Under the pieces are notes generated by a model. The model did no database searches. It was not told the origin of the DNA and saw only the letters and a list, made by a program, of their open reading frames with translations. The translations under genes and the position numbers were made by a program. From the NCBI GenBank assembly GCA_947455465.1, contig CANGNS010000028.1, positions 1-32,911 on the forward strand: a DNA stretch of 32,911 nucleotides, written 5' to 3'. This stretch comes from Comamonadaceae bacterium (GTDB lineage: Bacteria > Pseudomonadota > Gammaproteobacteria > Burkholderiales > Burkholderiaceae_C). Shown here piece by piece: positions 16,173-23,680 of the stretch (within the stretch, counting starts at the first letter, position 1; each line of letters starts with the position of its first letter).

Positions 16173-17227
16173 CCCAGCAAATCGGCGGCGGGCCCAGCCG
16201 GTGCGGCCACGCCCAGGTGCCGGTAGGCTGCCAGCGTCGCGATACGCCCGCGCGGCGTGCGCTGCAAATAGCCTTGCTGAATCAGGTAGGGCTCGATCAC
16301 ATCCTCGATGGTCTCGCGCTCCTCGCCGATGCTCGCGGCGATGTTGTCCAGCCCAACCGGGCCGCCGTCAAAGCGGTGGATTACCGCCTCGAGCAGTTTG
16401 CGGTCCATCACGTCAAATCCCTGCGGGTCCACGTCCAGCATGGCCAGCGCCAGGTTGGCAATGTCCAGCGTGATGGTGCCCGCGCCCTTGACCTCGGCGT
16501 AGTCGCGTACCCGGCGCAGCAAGCGGTTGGCAATGCGCGGTGTGCCGCGCGAACGCCGGGCGATTTCAAAGCCCCCTTCCTCGGCCATGGGCACCTGCAG
16601 CAAGCCGGCGCTGCGCGTCACGATGCGCTGCAACTCTTGGGGCGTATAAAACTCCAGCCGCGCCACAATGCCAAAACGGTCGCGCAGCGGGTTGGTCAGC
16701 ATGCCCGCGCGCGTCGTGGCGCCCACCAGCGTAAAGGGCTGCAAATCGAGCTTGATGGAGCGCGCCGCCGGGCCCTCGCCAATCATGATGTCAATCTTGT
16801 AGTCCTCCAGCGCCGGGTAGAGAATTTCCTCGACGACCGGGCTCAGGCGGTGGATCTCGTCGATAAACAGCACGTCGTTTTTTTCCAAATTGGTCAAAAG
16901 CGCAGCCAAGTCTTTGGGTTTTTCGAGCACCGGCCCGCTGGTTTGGCGCAGATTGACGCCCAATTCGTGCGCAATGATGTGGCTGAGCGTGGTTTTGCCT
17001 AGGCCGGGCGGGCCAAACAAAAGCACATGGTCCAGCGCCTCTTCGCGTTTGCGCGCCGCGCGGATAAAGATTTCGAGTTGCTCGCGCACTTTGGCCTGGC
17101 CGACATAGTCGTCCAGCATTTTGGGGCGTAGCGCGCGCTCGATGGCCTCTTCCGGGCCGGACACCGGGGCCGCGGACACCATGCGGACGGCCGGTCCAGG
17201 CGAAAAATCGTCGGTTTGTATGCTCAA
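16169..17227 (-). CDS. ruvB: Holliday junction branch migration DNA helicase RuvB
   Basis: AAA+ motor that, with RuvA, drives branch migration of Holliday junctions. The 352-residue protein has Walker [10 protein letters not shown] (about residues 72-80), Walker [10 protein letters not shown], sensor segment GATTRAGML, and the winged-helix C-terminus ending in [13 protein letters not shown] and RTPRGRIAT. The start is a TTG at 17227: MSIQTDDF is the N-terminus expected for this family in Comamonadaceae-like bacteria, so I prefer it to the internal ATG at 17179. ruvA and ruvC are not beside it. It diverges from uppS, and its stop overlaps the upstream convergent gene by 4 nt. Confidence 0.97.
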   Translation of the reverse strand: MSIQTDDFSPGPAVRMVSAAPVSGPEEAIERALRPKMLDDYVGQAKVREQLEIFIRAARKREEALDHVLLFGPPGLGKTTLSHIIAHELGVNLRQTSGPVLEKPKDLAALLTNLEKNDVLFIDEIHRLSPVVEEILYPALEDYKIDIMIGEGPAARSIKLDLQPFTLVGATTRAGMLTNPLRDRFGIVARLEFYTPQELQRIVTRSAGLLQVPMAEEGGFEIARRSRGTPRIANRLLRRVRDYAEVKGAGTITLDIANLALAMLDVDPQGFDVMDRKLLEAVIHRFDGGPVGLDNIAASIGEERETIEDVIEPYLIQQGYLQRTPRGRIATLAAYRHLGVAAPAGPAADLLG

Positions 17228-17328
17228 AACAGGTCTCTCAAGTCAATAGACGCCGCCGCTGCGGGCCGTAACCCCATTGTCCCCGAAGCCGGGGCCCATA
17301 AAACTCCCCGCTTCTGGGCGCGCGCCGC

Positions 17329-17334
17329 TAGAAT
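17329..17334 (+). promoter_or_regulatory. possible -10 element for uppS
   Basis: TAGAAT (five of six match TATAAT) lies about 75 bases before the GTG start of uppS, in the 179-bp divergent region with ruvB. No convincing -35 is visible. The region also contains a CCCCG/CGGGG hairpin (17281-17294). Confidence 0.25.
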
Positions 17335-17368
17335 TTGCGCTCGCACGCCGCGCTTTCGTGGCGCATGC

Positions 17369-17381
17369 TTGCCTTAGGCAA
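17369..17381. repeat. 13-bp inverted repeat upstream of uppS
   Basis: TTGCCT-T-AGGCAA is a perfect inverted repeat with one central base, 25 bases before the preferred uppS start. It may be an operator or leader hairpin. It overlaps codons of the alternative longer N-terminus from ATG 17365, so it would be coding if that start is used. Confidence 0.35.
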
Positions 17382-17406
17382 CACCGGCCCTCCACGCGAC
17401 TTACCC

Positions 17407-18156
17407 GTGCCCACTTCTAACGTCCCCGACCTGCCGCAGCACATCGCCATCATTATGGATGGCAACCGCCGCTGGGCCGGTGCGCGCGGCCTGCCCAAGG
17501 CGGCCGGCCATGCCGTGGGTGCACGCCGTGTGCGCGCCATCGTGCAGGCCTGCGGCGAGCGCGGCATTGGCCACCTCACTTTGTTTGCTTTTAGCACCGA
17601 AAACTGGCGCCGCCCCCTGGAAGAAGTGCGCGGCCTGATGCGCCTGCTCACCCTCTACCTGCAAAAAGAAATCGGAGACCTCAATGCCCAGGGTGTGCGC
17701 CTGCGCGTGATCGGCGACACCTCCAAATTTGACGGCCGCATCCAGGCCCTGATCCGCGATGCGGTGGCTGCCACCGCGCACAACCGCAGCATCACCCTGA
17801 ACCTGGCGCTCAATTACGGCGGACGCTGGGACATTTTGCAGGCCATGCAGGCCTGGCAGGCCGCGCATCCGGACCAGGACGTCACTGCCTTGGACGAGGC
17901 AGCGCTGGAGCCGTATTTGCAATTGGCCGACGGCCCGGCGCCCGATTTGATGGTGCGCACCGGCGGTGAATCGCGCATGAGCAATTTTTTGCTCTGGCAG
18001 ATGGCCTACACCGAGCTGTATTTCACCGACCTGCTCTGGCCCGAGTTCACCCCCGCCGAGCTGGACAAAGCCATCGCCTGGTACGCGCAGCGTGACCGGC
18101 GTTTTGGCGGTGAAAGCACGCTGCGCTCGCCTCTGGACGGGCAGGCCAGCGCCTAA
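17407..18156 (+). CDS. uppS: (di-trans,poly-cis) polyprenyl diphosphate synthase
   Basis: cis-prenyltransferase that condenses isopentenyl diphosphate onto farnesyl diphosphate, giving the C55 lipid carrier for cell-wall glycans. From GTG 17407 the protein has 249 residues, the usual family size. Motifs: HIAIIMDGNRRWAG with the catalytic Asp at about residue 18, FAFSTENWRRP, NYGGRWDIL, and DLMVRTGGESRMSNFLLWQMAYTELYF for IPP binding. The signature is MDGNRRW, where most UppS have MDGNGRW. ATG 17365 or ATG 17335 would add an unconserved N-terminus. In many betaproteobacteria uppS lies in an frr-uppS-cdsA-dxr cluster. Here it stands alone between ruvB and a DUF4337 gene, so it could be a second paralogue; I cannot decide from one window. 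Confidence 0.9.
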   Translation: MPTSNVPDLPQHIAIIMDGNRRWAGARGLPKAAGHAVGARRVRAIVQACGERGIGHLTLFAFSTENWRRPLEEVRGLMRLLTLYLQKEIGDLNAQGVRLRVIGDTSKFDGRIQALIRDAVAATAHNRSITLNLALNYGGRWDILQAMQAWQAAHPDQDVTALDEAALEPYLQLADGPAPDLMVRTGGESRMSNFLLWQMAYTELYFTDLLWPEFTPAELDKAIAWYAQRDRRFGGESTLRSPLDGQASA

Positions 18157-18186
18157 GTGGACGCGCCACGGGGTCGCCGCCCTGTC

Positions 18187-18214
18187 ACGCAGCACGTCTA
18201 CACTGCGTTTTTTT
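18187..18214 (+). terminator. intrinsic terminator after uppS
   Basis: ACGCAG and CTGCGT form a 6-bp stem around a 10-base loop, followed by seven T residues, 31 bases after the uppS stop and just before the Shine-Dalgarno of the next gene. The stem is short and the loop large, so strength is uncertain, but stem plus T run and position fit a rho-independent terminator. Confidence 0.6.
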
Positions 18215-18236
18215 CTCTGATTGAAGGAGCAATTGC

Positions 18237-18821
18237 ATGGAAGCACATGAAGCATCGGAACTGATTGAAGAGGCGGGCGAGGCCCATCACCAGAAAAACC
18301 GCTCGGCCCTGACCATCTCGATTTTTGCCATGGTGCTGGCCATCACCAGTCTGGGCGGCTCCAATGCGGGCAAGGAAATCACGCAGGAAAACATTCTGGC
18401 GGCCAATAGCTACGCCTTCTACCAAGCCAAGTCGATTCGCCAGACCGCGCTCAAGATTGCCGCCACCGACATGGAGCTGCAAATGCTGCGCGAGCCGGGT
18501 ATGAATGCACCGGCCAAAGAGGCCATGCTCAAAAAGATTGACGATTACAAAAAGACCGTCGAACGCTATGAGTCCGAGCCCGAAAAAGGCGAGGGCAAAA
18601 AAGAGCTGCTCGAGCGCGCCAAAGAACACGAACTGGTGCGCGACCACGCCATTCGGCAAGACCCCTGGTTTGACTATGCGGAAGGCGCGCTGCAAATTGC
18701 CATCGTGCTGCTGTCGGTGTCCATCATCGGCTCCTTGCCGGCCCTGTATTTCGGCGGCCTGGGCTTGGGTCTCTTGGGCACCTTGTGCTCGCTCAATGGT
18801 TTCTTTTTGTTTTACGGCTAA
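18237..18821 (+). CDS. DUF4337-type membrane protein
   Basis: Unrecognised function; 194 residues. The layout is a short acidic cytosolic N-terminus, a transmembrane helix at about residues 22-42 (ALTISIFAMVLAITSLGG), a soluble helical middle part rich in Lys/Glu (about 60-145, possible coiled coil), and two C-terminal transmembrane helices from about 152 to 192. The segment ITQENILAANSYAFYQAKSIRQTALKIAA is typical of DUF4337. A GAAGGAG ribosome site precedes the ATG at good spacing. Behind its own terminator-separated start it is probably monocistronic. Its stop shares CTAA with that of the iron permease on the opposite strand. Confidence 0.8.
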   Translation: MEAHEASELIEEAGEAHHQKNRSALTISIFAMVLAITSLGGSNAGKEITQENILAANSYAFYQAKSIRQTALKIAATDMELQMLREPGMNAPAKEAMLKKIDDYKKTVERYESEPEKGEGKKELLERAKEHELVRDHAIRQDPWFDYAEGALQIAIVLLSVSIIGSLPALYFGGLGLGLLGTLCSLNGFFLFYG

Positions 18822-19660
18822 ATTTTGGCGGTGACCGGGGCCTGCCGTTCTGCTGCGATGCGGGCGTGCACAAACCGGGTCGCGACGCCCATGGCCAGAA
18901 TGGCCCCTGTGTACAGGCCGAGTTGCAAGCTGGTGGGGCTGTCGTCATAGCCCACCATCGCATGCAGCAACAGCCCAAGCGCTGACTCATTGGGCAGTAC
19001 CGCAGATCCGTCCCATACGACTTCGGTACCGACTTGCACCCAACCAGCTTGCGAGAGTACTTTGGCCAGTTGGCTGGCCATGCTCGCAGCCAGCAGCAGC
19101 AATAGCGCATTGCTAACCCAAAAAACATGCCGTATTTGGATGCGGGTCAGGCCCAGGTACAGCAGCAAACCAAGGGAAATTCCGGCGGCCAAACCAATGC
19201 AAGCGCCCGCAAGCATGGCGGGCCAGCCACTTTGGGCGCTGGCAGCGATGCCGCCGATAAACAACGCCGTCTCGGCGCCTTCGCGCAAAACGCAAAGGCC
19301 TACTGCGAGCGCAATGGGCCACAGGGCCTGATGGTTGTTGTTCGCCGCCTGGCCCACCCGATGGGCGTGTTGCACCATTTCTTGGGCATGGGGTGAAACC
19401 CAGATGCAGTGCCAGGCCAACATGCCAAGCGCCAAGCACAGAAATGTCGCGTTGACGAGATCCTGCCCCGCGCCAGAGGCCATGTGGCTGAGCTGGTCCA
19501 TGCCGGCGGCCAACAGCAATGAGCCTATCAGGCCACCGGCGACACCGACCGCTACCCAGTGGCTGCGCCCCGCAATACCGCGCGTCGCAGCAGCGACGAT
19601 GCCGATAAACAAAGCAGCCTCCAGAGTTTCTCGAAACACAATTAATGCACTGCCAAACAT
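18818..19660 (-). CDS. FTR1-family high-affinity iron permease
   Basis: Inner-membrane iron transporter of 280 residues with about seven hydrophobic segments. The two R-E-x-x-E motifs that define the family are present: RETLE (residues 10-14) and REGAE (127-131). In Ftr1/EfeU these line the iron path. Upstream by 27 bp on the same strand is an exported cupredoxin, and the two probably form an operon preceded by a Fur-box-like repeat. EfeO (with its M75 domain) and EfeB peroxidase are absent nearby, so this is a minimal version of the EfeUOB idea. Ferrous iron as substrate is inferred from the family. Confidence 0.92.
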   Translation of the reverse strand: MFGSALIVFRETLEAALFIGIVAAATRGIAGRSHWVAVGVAGGLIGSLLLAAGMDQLSHMASGAGQDLVNATFLCLALGMLAWHCIWVSPHAQEMVQHAHRVGQAANNNHQALWPIALAVGLCVLREGAETALFIGGIAASAQSGWPAMLAGACIGLAAGISLGLLLYLGLTRIQIRHVFWVSNALLLLLAASMASQLAKVLSQAGWVQVGTEVVWDGSAVLPNESALGLLLHAMVGYDDSPTSLQLGLYTGAILAMGVATRFVHARIAAERQAPVTAKI

Positions 19661-19687
19661 ACGCGCCTCCGGGTGGTTTCTGCGGGG

Positions 19688-20029
19688 TTATTCGATGACC
19701 AAGGTGCCCTGGGCCGTGGCGGGGTTGAACTCGCCAAAAAATGTGTAACGACCTGGCTTGAGTGGGCCTAGCAAAATGGTCGCCTTGCTATTGCCGGCGA
19801 TAATTTTTTCTCGCTTGAGCGCGTGGCTTTCGAACTCTTCGGGTGTGCTGTCCTGGTTATGAACCACCAAGCGAAGTTTTTGGCCTGCGGGCGCCTTGAT
19901 TTCGGCTGGCAGGAATTGGCGGTCTTTGATGACCAATTGCAACTCGCTTGCACTGGCAATACGGGGCAGGACCAATCCTGCGCAAAGTGCGGCGGCAGAT
20001 ACCAGCCGCAGACAGTTGGATGTTTTCAT
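19688..20029 (-). CDS. exported cupredoxin-domain protein (iron-transport associated)
   Basis: Small periplasmic protein, 113 residues from ATG 20029. A signal peptide ends near ASA (residues 26-28). The rest is a single cupredoxin domain of the type found at the N-terminus of EfeO: FLPAEIKAPAGQKLRLVVHNQD, then EEFESHALKREKII, LGPLKPGRYTFFGEF and TLVIE. The EEFES acidic pair is kept, but the position following GEF is Asn (GEFNPATA), where I expect His in many relatives, so metal binding may be altered. It precedes the FTR1 gene by 27 bp and probably delivers or oxidises iron for it. The open frame continues upstream to 20299 without signal-peptide logic, so I reject that longer version. Confidence 0.85.
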   Translation of the reverse strand: MKTSNCLRLVSAAALCAGLVLPRIASASELQLVIKDRQFLPAEIKAPAGQKLRLVVHNQDSTPEEFESHALKREKIIAGNSKATILLGPLKPGRYTFFGEFNPATAQGTLVIE

Positions 20030-20063
20030 GGTGGGTGGCTTGAAGTGATGCGGGTAGGCGCAG

Positions 20064-20090
20064 TGTAAATGCGAACTATTCGCGTTTACA
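20064..20090. promoter_or_regulatory. Fur-box-like inverted repeat
   Basis: TGTAAATGCGA-ACTAT-TCGCGTTTACA is an inverted repeat with 11-bp arms, one mismatch and a 5-base centre. The core TGCGAACTATTCGCG fits the 7-1-7 Fur architecture in a TGCGAAT-n-ATTCGCA-like form. It lies 35 bp upstream of the cupredoxin start; on the minus strand TTGTAA and TTACAC flank it at 17-bp spacing as a weak promoter candidate. It probably represses the cupredoxin-FTR1 operon when iron is plentiful. The divergent membrane-protein gene begins 169 bp away on the other side and may also be affected. Confidence 0.6.
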
Positions 20091-20258
20091 ACCTTTGCCG
20101 GAAAAACCCCCACCAAGGGCAAGGTGTTCCATCGCGCAACAGCTTGTACCTGGCGGCGTATTGCCGCGTGTGGCGACACAGCCTCAAGGGGCAGCGAGTT
20201 GCATTGGAGTGGCCTGGAGATGCCTCTGCATTGCATGGCCTCTGCGTAAGATGCTGGC

Positions 20259-20930
20259 ATGACATTTCTTGCTAGCAATATTCTGGTGCCCCCGCTCATG
20301 CGGCCGCGCTTTCAGCTCGCCCTGAGTGTGCTGCCGGTGGCCATGATGTTGGTGGCCGCTGTGCCCAGCTATTTCTTTGCCCTGTGGCTCGAAAAACTGC
20401 CCCGCATCCCTGCTGCCACACGGCTTTTGGACCATCCGCAGGGCCGCTGGTGGTTAGCAGCACTGCTGGGCGCATTGGCCTTACAGGTGGTGGCTGGCTA
20501 CGCCTTGGGCTGGTTGCTCAATGCACTTTTGGCGCGCTGGCTGTGGGGCTGGTCGGCAGAAAAAGTGCGCGCGGTTTTCGTCCGCTCCGAGCTGCCGCCG
20601 CATTGGTTGACGCCTGCCGCGGCGGCCCTGGCGGGCGACCGGGTGGCCCTGGTCGCTGTGGCCCGCTGGGAGCGCGAGCGCAAAGTTGGCGTCTTGCGCT
20701 TTGTGTTGCGTCGGGGTGTTGTGGGTTGGGGCTTGCCCATGTTTATTTTTATGTACCCGGTGCACACTTTGCTGCGCGGCGAAGCGTTTTTGCCTTCGGT
20801 AGCCCTGGTCAATGTCCTGCTCTGGTTTGGTTGCGGCGCGGGGTTTGGCCTTTTGCATTGGGGGCTGGCGCAGCGCAATTACCGCGCCTTCAAAACCAGC
20901 CTGGGGCTGGACTTGGCCGCCGCGCCTTAG
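20259..20930 (+). CDS. uncharacterised membrane protein
   Basis: Not recognised. 223 residues from ATG 20259 (ATG 20298 is an alternative; neither has a good ribosome site). Hydrophobic stretches lie at about residues 18-43, 66-90, 155-172 and 178-202, suggesting four transmembrane helices, with an arginine-rich soluble loop (about 95-150) between the second and third. The C-terminus has WGLAQRNYRAFKTSLGLDL. Divergent from the cupredoxin-iron permease operon across 229 bp that holds the Fur-box-like repeat and no other gene. Its stop overlaps the ferredoxin stop by TTAG. A role in iron handling is possible from position only. Confidence 0.65.
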   Translation: MTFLASNILVPPLMRPRFQLALSVLPVAMMLVAAVPSYFFALWLEKLPRIPAATRLLDHPQGRWWLAALLGALALQVVAGYALGWLLNALLARWLWGWSAEKVRAVFVRSELPPHWLTPAAAALAGDRVALVAVARWERERKVGVLRFVLRRGVVGWGLPMFIFMYPVHTLLRGEAFLPSVALVNVLLWFGCGAGFGLLHWGLAQRNYRAFKTSLGLDLAAAP

Positions 20931-21640
20931 TGCTTTGGGGCGGTAAAAGCCGCCATATGAAAACGCAATTGGTCCGGGCTGTAGCGCAAAGAGGCAGCCA
21001 CCGGGCAGGCATTGCGTGCCCGGCAGCCTTGGGCGGCGCAGTCGGCGCCTTGGGGGCTGCGCACATGGTTGCGGCAGCGCACATCGTCAAAGCCCTGGCC
21101 GTCGTAGGCGTCTACCGGGCAGGCGTGCAGGCAGGGTTGGTCTACGCAGTCCAGGCAAGGGCTGACGTTGGCGTGCGCCGGCGGCGCGGCCAGTGTTGCC
21201 AGGTCGGATGCGTCGGCGTTGGCAAATGCCAGGGCAAAGCGGTAGGCATGCCACAGGCCATATTGGGGGTGAATGCGCAGCATCAGCGGGCTGGGAAAGA
21301 CCGCCTCGCAGCGCGAAGCCCATTGCTGAAACGGGTGGTAATGCGACTGTGCTGGCGGGCCGCTAAAAGGGTAGAGCGCAATGGCGCCCCAGTGCTGCGC
21401 TAGCGCATCGCCGACCTGGCGGCTCCAGCGGTCTAGCGGGTGGGGCAGGCCGTCACGGGCCATGGGGGAGGCGGCAAACACCGACCACATGGCGCCGCCT
21501 ACATTACCCACCAAGACCAGCAGCGCCGCGTTGCGGCCGTCAGGCAACGCAATAGCTTCCTGGGCGTCGGGGCAAAAGCCGCCGCGCAGCTGCAAGCCAT
21601 AAGGCGGGAGCGCGGCGCTTAAAGCTTCTATCCGGCCCAT
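20927..21640 (-). CDS. 4Fe-4S ferredoxin-type protein linked to the hydantoinase-like gene
   Basis: 237-residue protein. The first 150 residues are not recognised; they contain MWSVFAASP and YPFSGPPAQSHYHPFQQW. The C-terminal third holds eight cysteines in two groups: C-x2-C-x4-C-x3-CP (SPCLDCVDQPCLHACPV) and C-x11-C-x4-C-x5-CP (RCRNHV...DCAAQGCRARNACPV). This is enough for one or two 4Fe-4S clusters in an arrangement unlike classic 2[4Fe-4S] ferredoxin. It starts six bases after the HyuA-like stop and is the last gene of the minus-strand operon from sdaA. An electron-transfer role serving that operon is inferred. No signal peptide. Confidence 0.8.
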   Translation of the reverse strand: MGRIEALSAALPPYGLQLRGGFCPDAQEAIALPDGRNAALLVLVGNVGGAMWSVFAASPMARDGLPHPLDRWSRQVGDALAQHWGAIALYPFSGPPAQSHYHPFQQWASRCEAVFPSPLMLRIHPQYGLWHAYRFALAFANADASDLATLAAPPAHANVSPCLDCVDQPCLHACPVDAYDGQGFDDVRCRNHVRSPQGADCAAQGCRARNACPVAASLRYSPDQLRFHMAAFTAPKH

Positions 21641-21646
21641 GCCCGC

Positions 21647-23665
21647 TTAAGCAGATTTGCGCCGGGGCGGGCCCCAGGCGGTGGCGGTGACGGTGGCCTC
21701 GAAGAAGACGTCGCCGTCGATCTCGTTGAGCACCTGGTTATCCGCTTGCGAAAACGCCAGCTGCACCTCGCTCGCGCCTGCGGCCGAGGCGCTGGCCTGC
21801 GCTTGCGCGCCGGCCAGGTTGCGGGCCAGGGCAAGTGCTTCGGGCAGGGTGCGCAAGTCTTGCGGGCCCTGGGGGGTAAACACCTTGAAGGTGCCGCGCA
21901 CCGGTTGTGTGATGGTGATGTGCACCCGCTGTGCCACCTGGCCCAATACGGCGCCCACGGCATTGGCCACTTCGGCGTGCGGCGGCACGACCAAGGGCAC
22001 GCCCAAACCGTGCGCCACGGCCGGGTAGTAGCTGGCAGCCGGCGCGCCCACGCCGACCAGCGGCATGTCGGGGGCAAATTGCAGGGCAAAGACCGGTTTG
22101 GCCGCCTTGTCAGCCCCGTTGTGGCCCAGCGCCATGGCGGTGAGCAGGCTGGCAACTTTGCCGGCATTGTTTTCGTTCATCTGGCCGGCATCGTTCAGGC
22201 CGGCCTCGATCAGTTTTTGGCAAATCGTGTCGGTGACTTTGGCCACCACATCGCGGGCCGGGGCTTGGGCGTCGCCCAGTGGCCATTTGCCCAGGCCGTA
22301 CATATGGCGCATTTGCCGTGCCCAGATGCGGGCGGCGCACACGGCGGCCGGGGCGCTCCAGTGCGTGGACATGCCCAGCACATGCGCGGCATCGCTGGGC
22401 GTAAAGCCGGTGTAGATGGCCAGGCCTTTGCGCTCCAGACGGGCGACAGCGCGGGCCAGATCGCGGTCGTGCATATTGGCCGCTTCCAGGTCCACCGGGC
22501 CTTGGCACAGGCGCTCCCAGGCGCGCCGCTCGGCATCGTTCAGGCGGCCCAGGTGCGCGCTGTCGGCGGACAAGGCCTGCGCAAAACGCATTTGGCTGGC
22601 GTGGGGGATTTCGGTTTGCTGGCGTTCGAGCACCGCCAAAAACTGCGGGTGCTGGTGCACCAGCAAACTCAGCGGCAGCACGCGGCGTGGCCCGATGGTC
22701 AGGCCCTCGCCGCCTTGCAGGCGCACTTCGCTGTCGCCGCCCAGGCCAATGGCGTAGACCTTGACCGCCTCGATCATGGGCCGCCAGTTGCCCACCATGG
22801 CGCCGTCAAAGCTCAGCGCCGGGTGGCCCCCGCGCACCACGGCAATGTCAGTGGTGGTGCCGCCCATGTCGGCGACGATGGCGTTGTCCACGCCGCTCAG
22901 GGCGCAGGCGCCCAGCACGCTGGCCGCCGGGCCCGAGAGCACGGTGCTCACCGGGCGCAGCAGGGCGCTGGCCACGTTGATGAGCGAGCCGTCGCCCTTG
23001 ACCAGCATCAGCGGCGCGTCAATACGCCGCGCCGCCAGGGTGCGCTGCACCGAATCGATCAGGGTTTTGACGTGCGAGATCATGCGTGCATTGAGGGCCG
23101 CCGTCAGTGCACGCCGGGGTGCGCCCAGGCTGGAGGCCAGCTCATGGCCACACGTGACCGGCACATCGCAGATGGATTGCACCCAGTCGCGCAGCTGCAC
23201 TTCATGGGCCGGGTTGCGCACCGCAAACGTAGCCGAAATCGCAAAGGCCGACACGCGCGGGGCGTGGCGGGCGATGGCAGCCCGGCAGGCCGCCTCGTCC
23301 AGCGCACACAGGGGCAGGCCGCCGGCGTCGTGGCCGCCGGCCAGGCTTTCGATGGCGTCCAAGCCAATCAGGTCGGCCAGGCCGCTGGTTTTGATCTGGT
23401 GCGCGTCATAGCCCACCAAGAGTGCGCACACCGGCGCGCCCTTGCCCTCGACCACCGAGTTGGTAGTCAGCGTAGTCGAGAGCGAGACCAGATCGACCTG
23501 GGCGAGCAGGGCCGCCGGCAGGCCGTCCAGCGACGCGGCGATGCCCTGGGCCAGGTCAAAGCGCGTAGTCAGGCTTTTGGAGGTGGCCAGCACCTGGCGG
23601 TCGGCACCGAGCAAGACGGCGTCGGTAAACGTGCCGCCCGTATCAATGCCCAGGGCGTAGGCCAT
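21647..23665 (-). CDS. hydantoinase/oxoprolinase (HyuA) family protein, standalone
   Basis: ASKHA-fold ATPase family protein of 672 residues. The N-terminus MAYALGIDTGGTFTDAVLL is the Hydant_A_N phosphate-binding start, and STTLTTNSVVEGKGAPV and LVKGDGSLINV are typical. VLSGPAASVLGA and VADMGGTTTDIAVV form the Hydantoinase_A ATP-binding core, and VGVGAPAASYYPAVAHGLGVPLVVP lies in the C-terminal part. Known relatives hydrolyse cyclic amides (hydantoins, 5-oxoproline) with ATP, usually together with HyuB. Here no HyuB follows; the partner position is taken by a ferredoxin-like protein. It lies 15 bp after soxG. Its role may be amide hydrolysis of a glycine derivative or an ATP-dependent activation; neither can be settled from the sequence. 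Confidence 0.9.
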   Translation of the reverse strand: MAYALGIDTGGTFTDAVLLGADRQVLATSKSLTTRFDLAQGIAASLDGLPAALLAQVDLVSLSTTLTTNSVVEGKGAPVCALLVGYDAHQIKTSGLADLIGLDAIESLAGGHDAGGLPLCALDEAACRAAIARHAPRVSAFAISATFAVRNPAHEVQLRDWVQSICDVPVTCGHELASSLGAPRRALTAALNARMISHVKTLIDSVQRTLAARRIDAPLMLVKGDGSLINVASALLRPVSTVLSGPAASVLGACALSGVDNAIVADMGGTTTDIAVVRGGHPALSFDGAMVGNWRPMIEAVKVYAIGLGGDSEVRLQGGEGLTIGPRRVLPLSLLVHQHPQFLAVLERQQTEIPHASQMRFAQALSADSAHLGRLNDAERRAWERLCQGPVDLEAANMHDRDLARAVARLERKGLAIYTGFTPSDAAHVLGMSTHWSAPAAVCAARIWARQMRHMYGLGKWPLGDAQAPARDVVAKVTDTICQKLIEAGLNDAGQMNENNAGKVASLLTAMALGHNGADKAAKPVFALQFAPDMPLVGVGAPAASYYPAVAHGLGVPLVVPPHAEVANAVGAVLGQVAQRVHITITQPVRGTFKVFTPQGPQDLRTLPEALALARNLAGAQAQASASAAGASEVQLAFSQADNQVLNEIDGDVFFEATVTATAWGPPRRKSA

Positions 23666-23680
23666 GGTCAGGCGTCCCGC

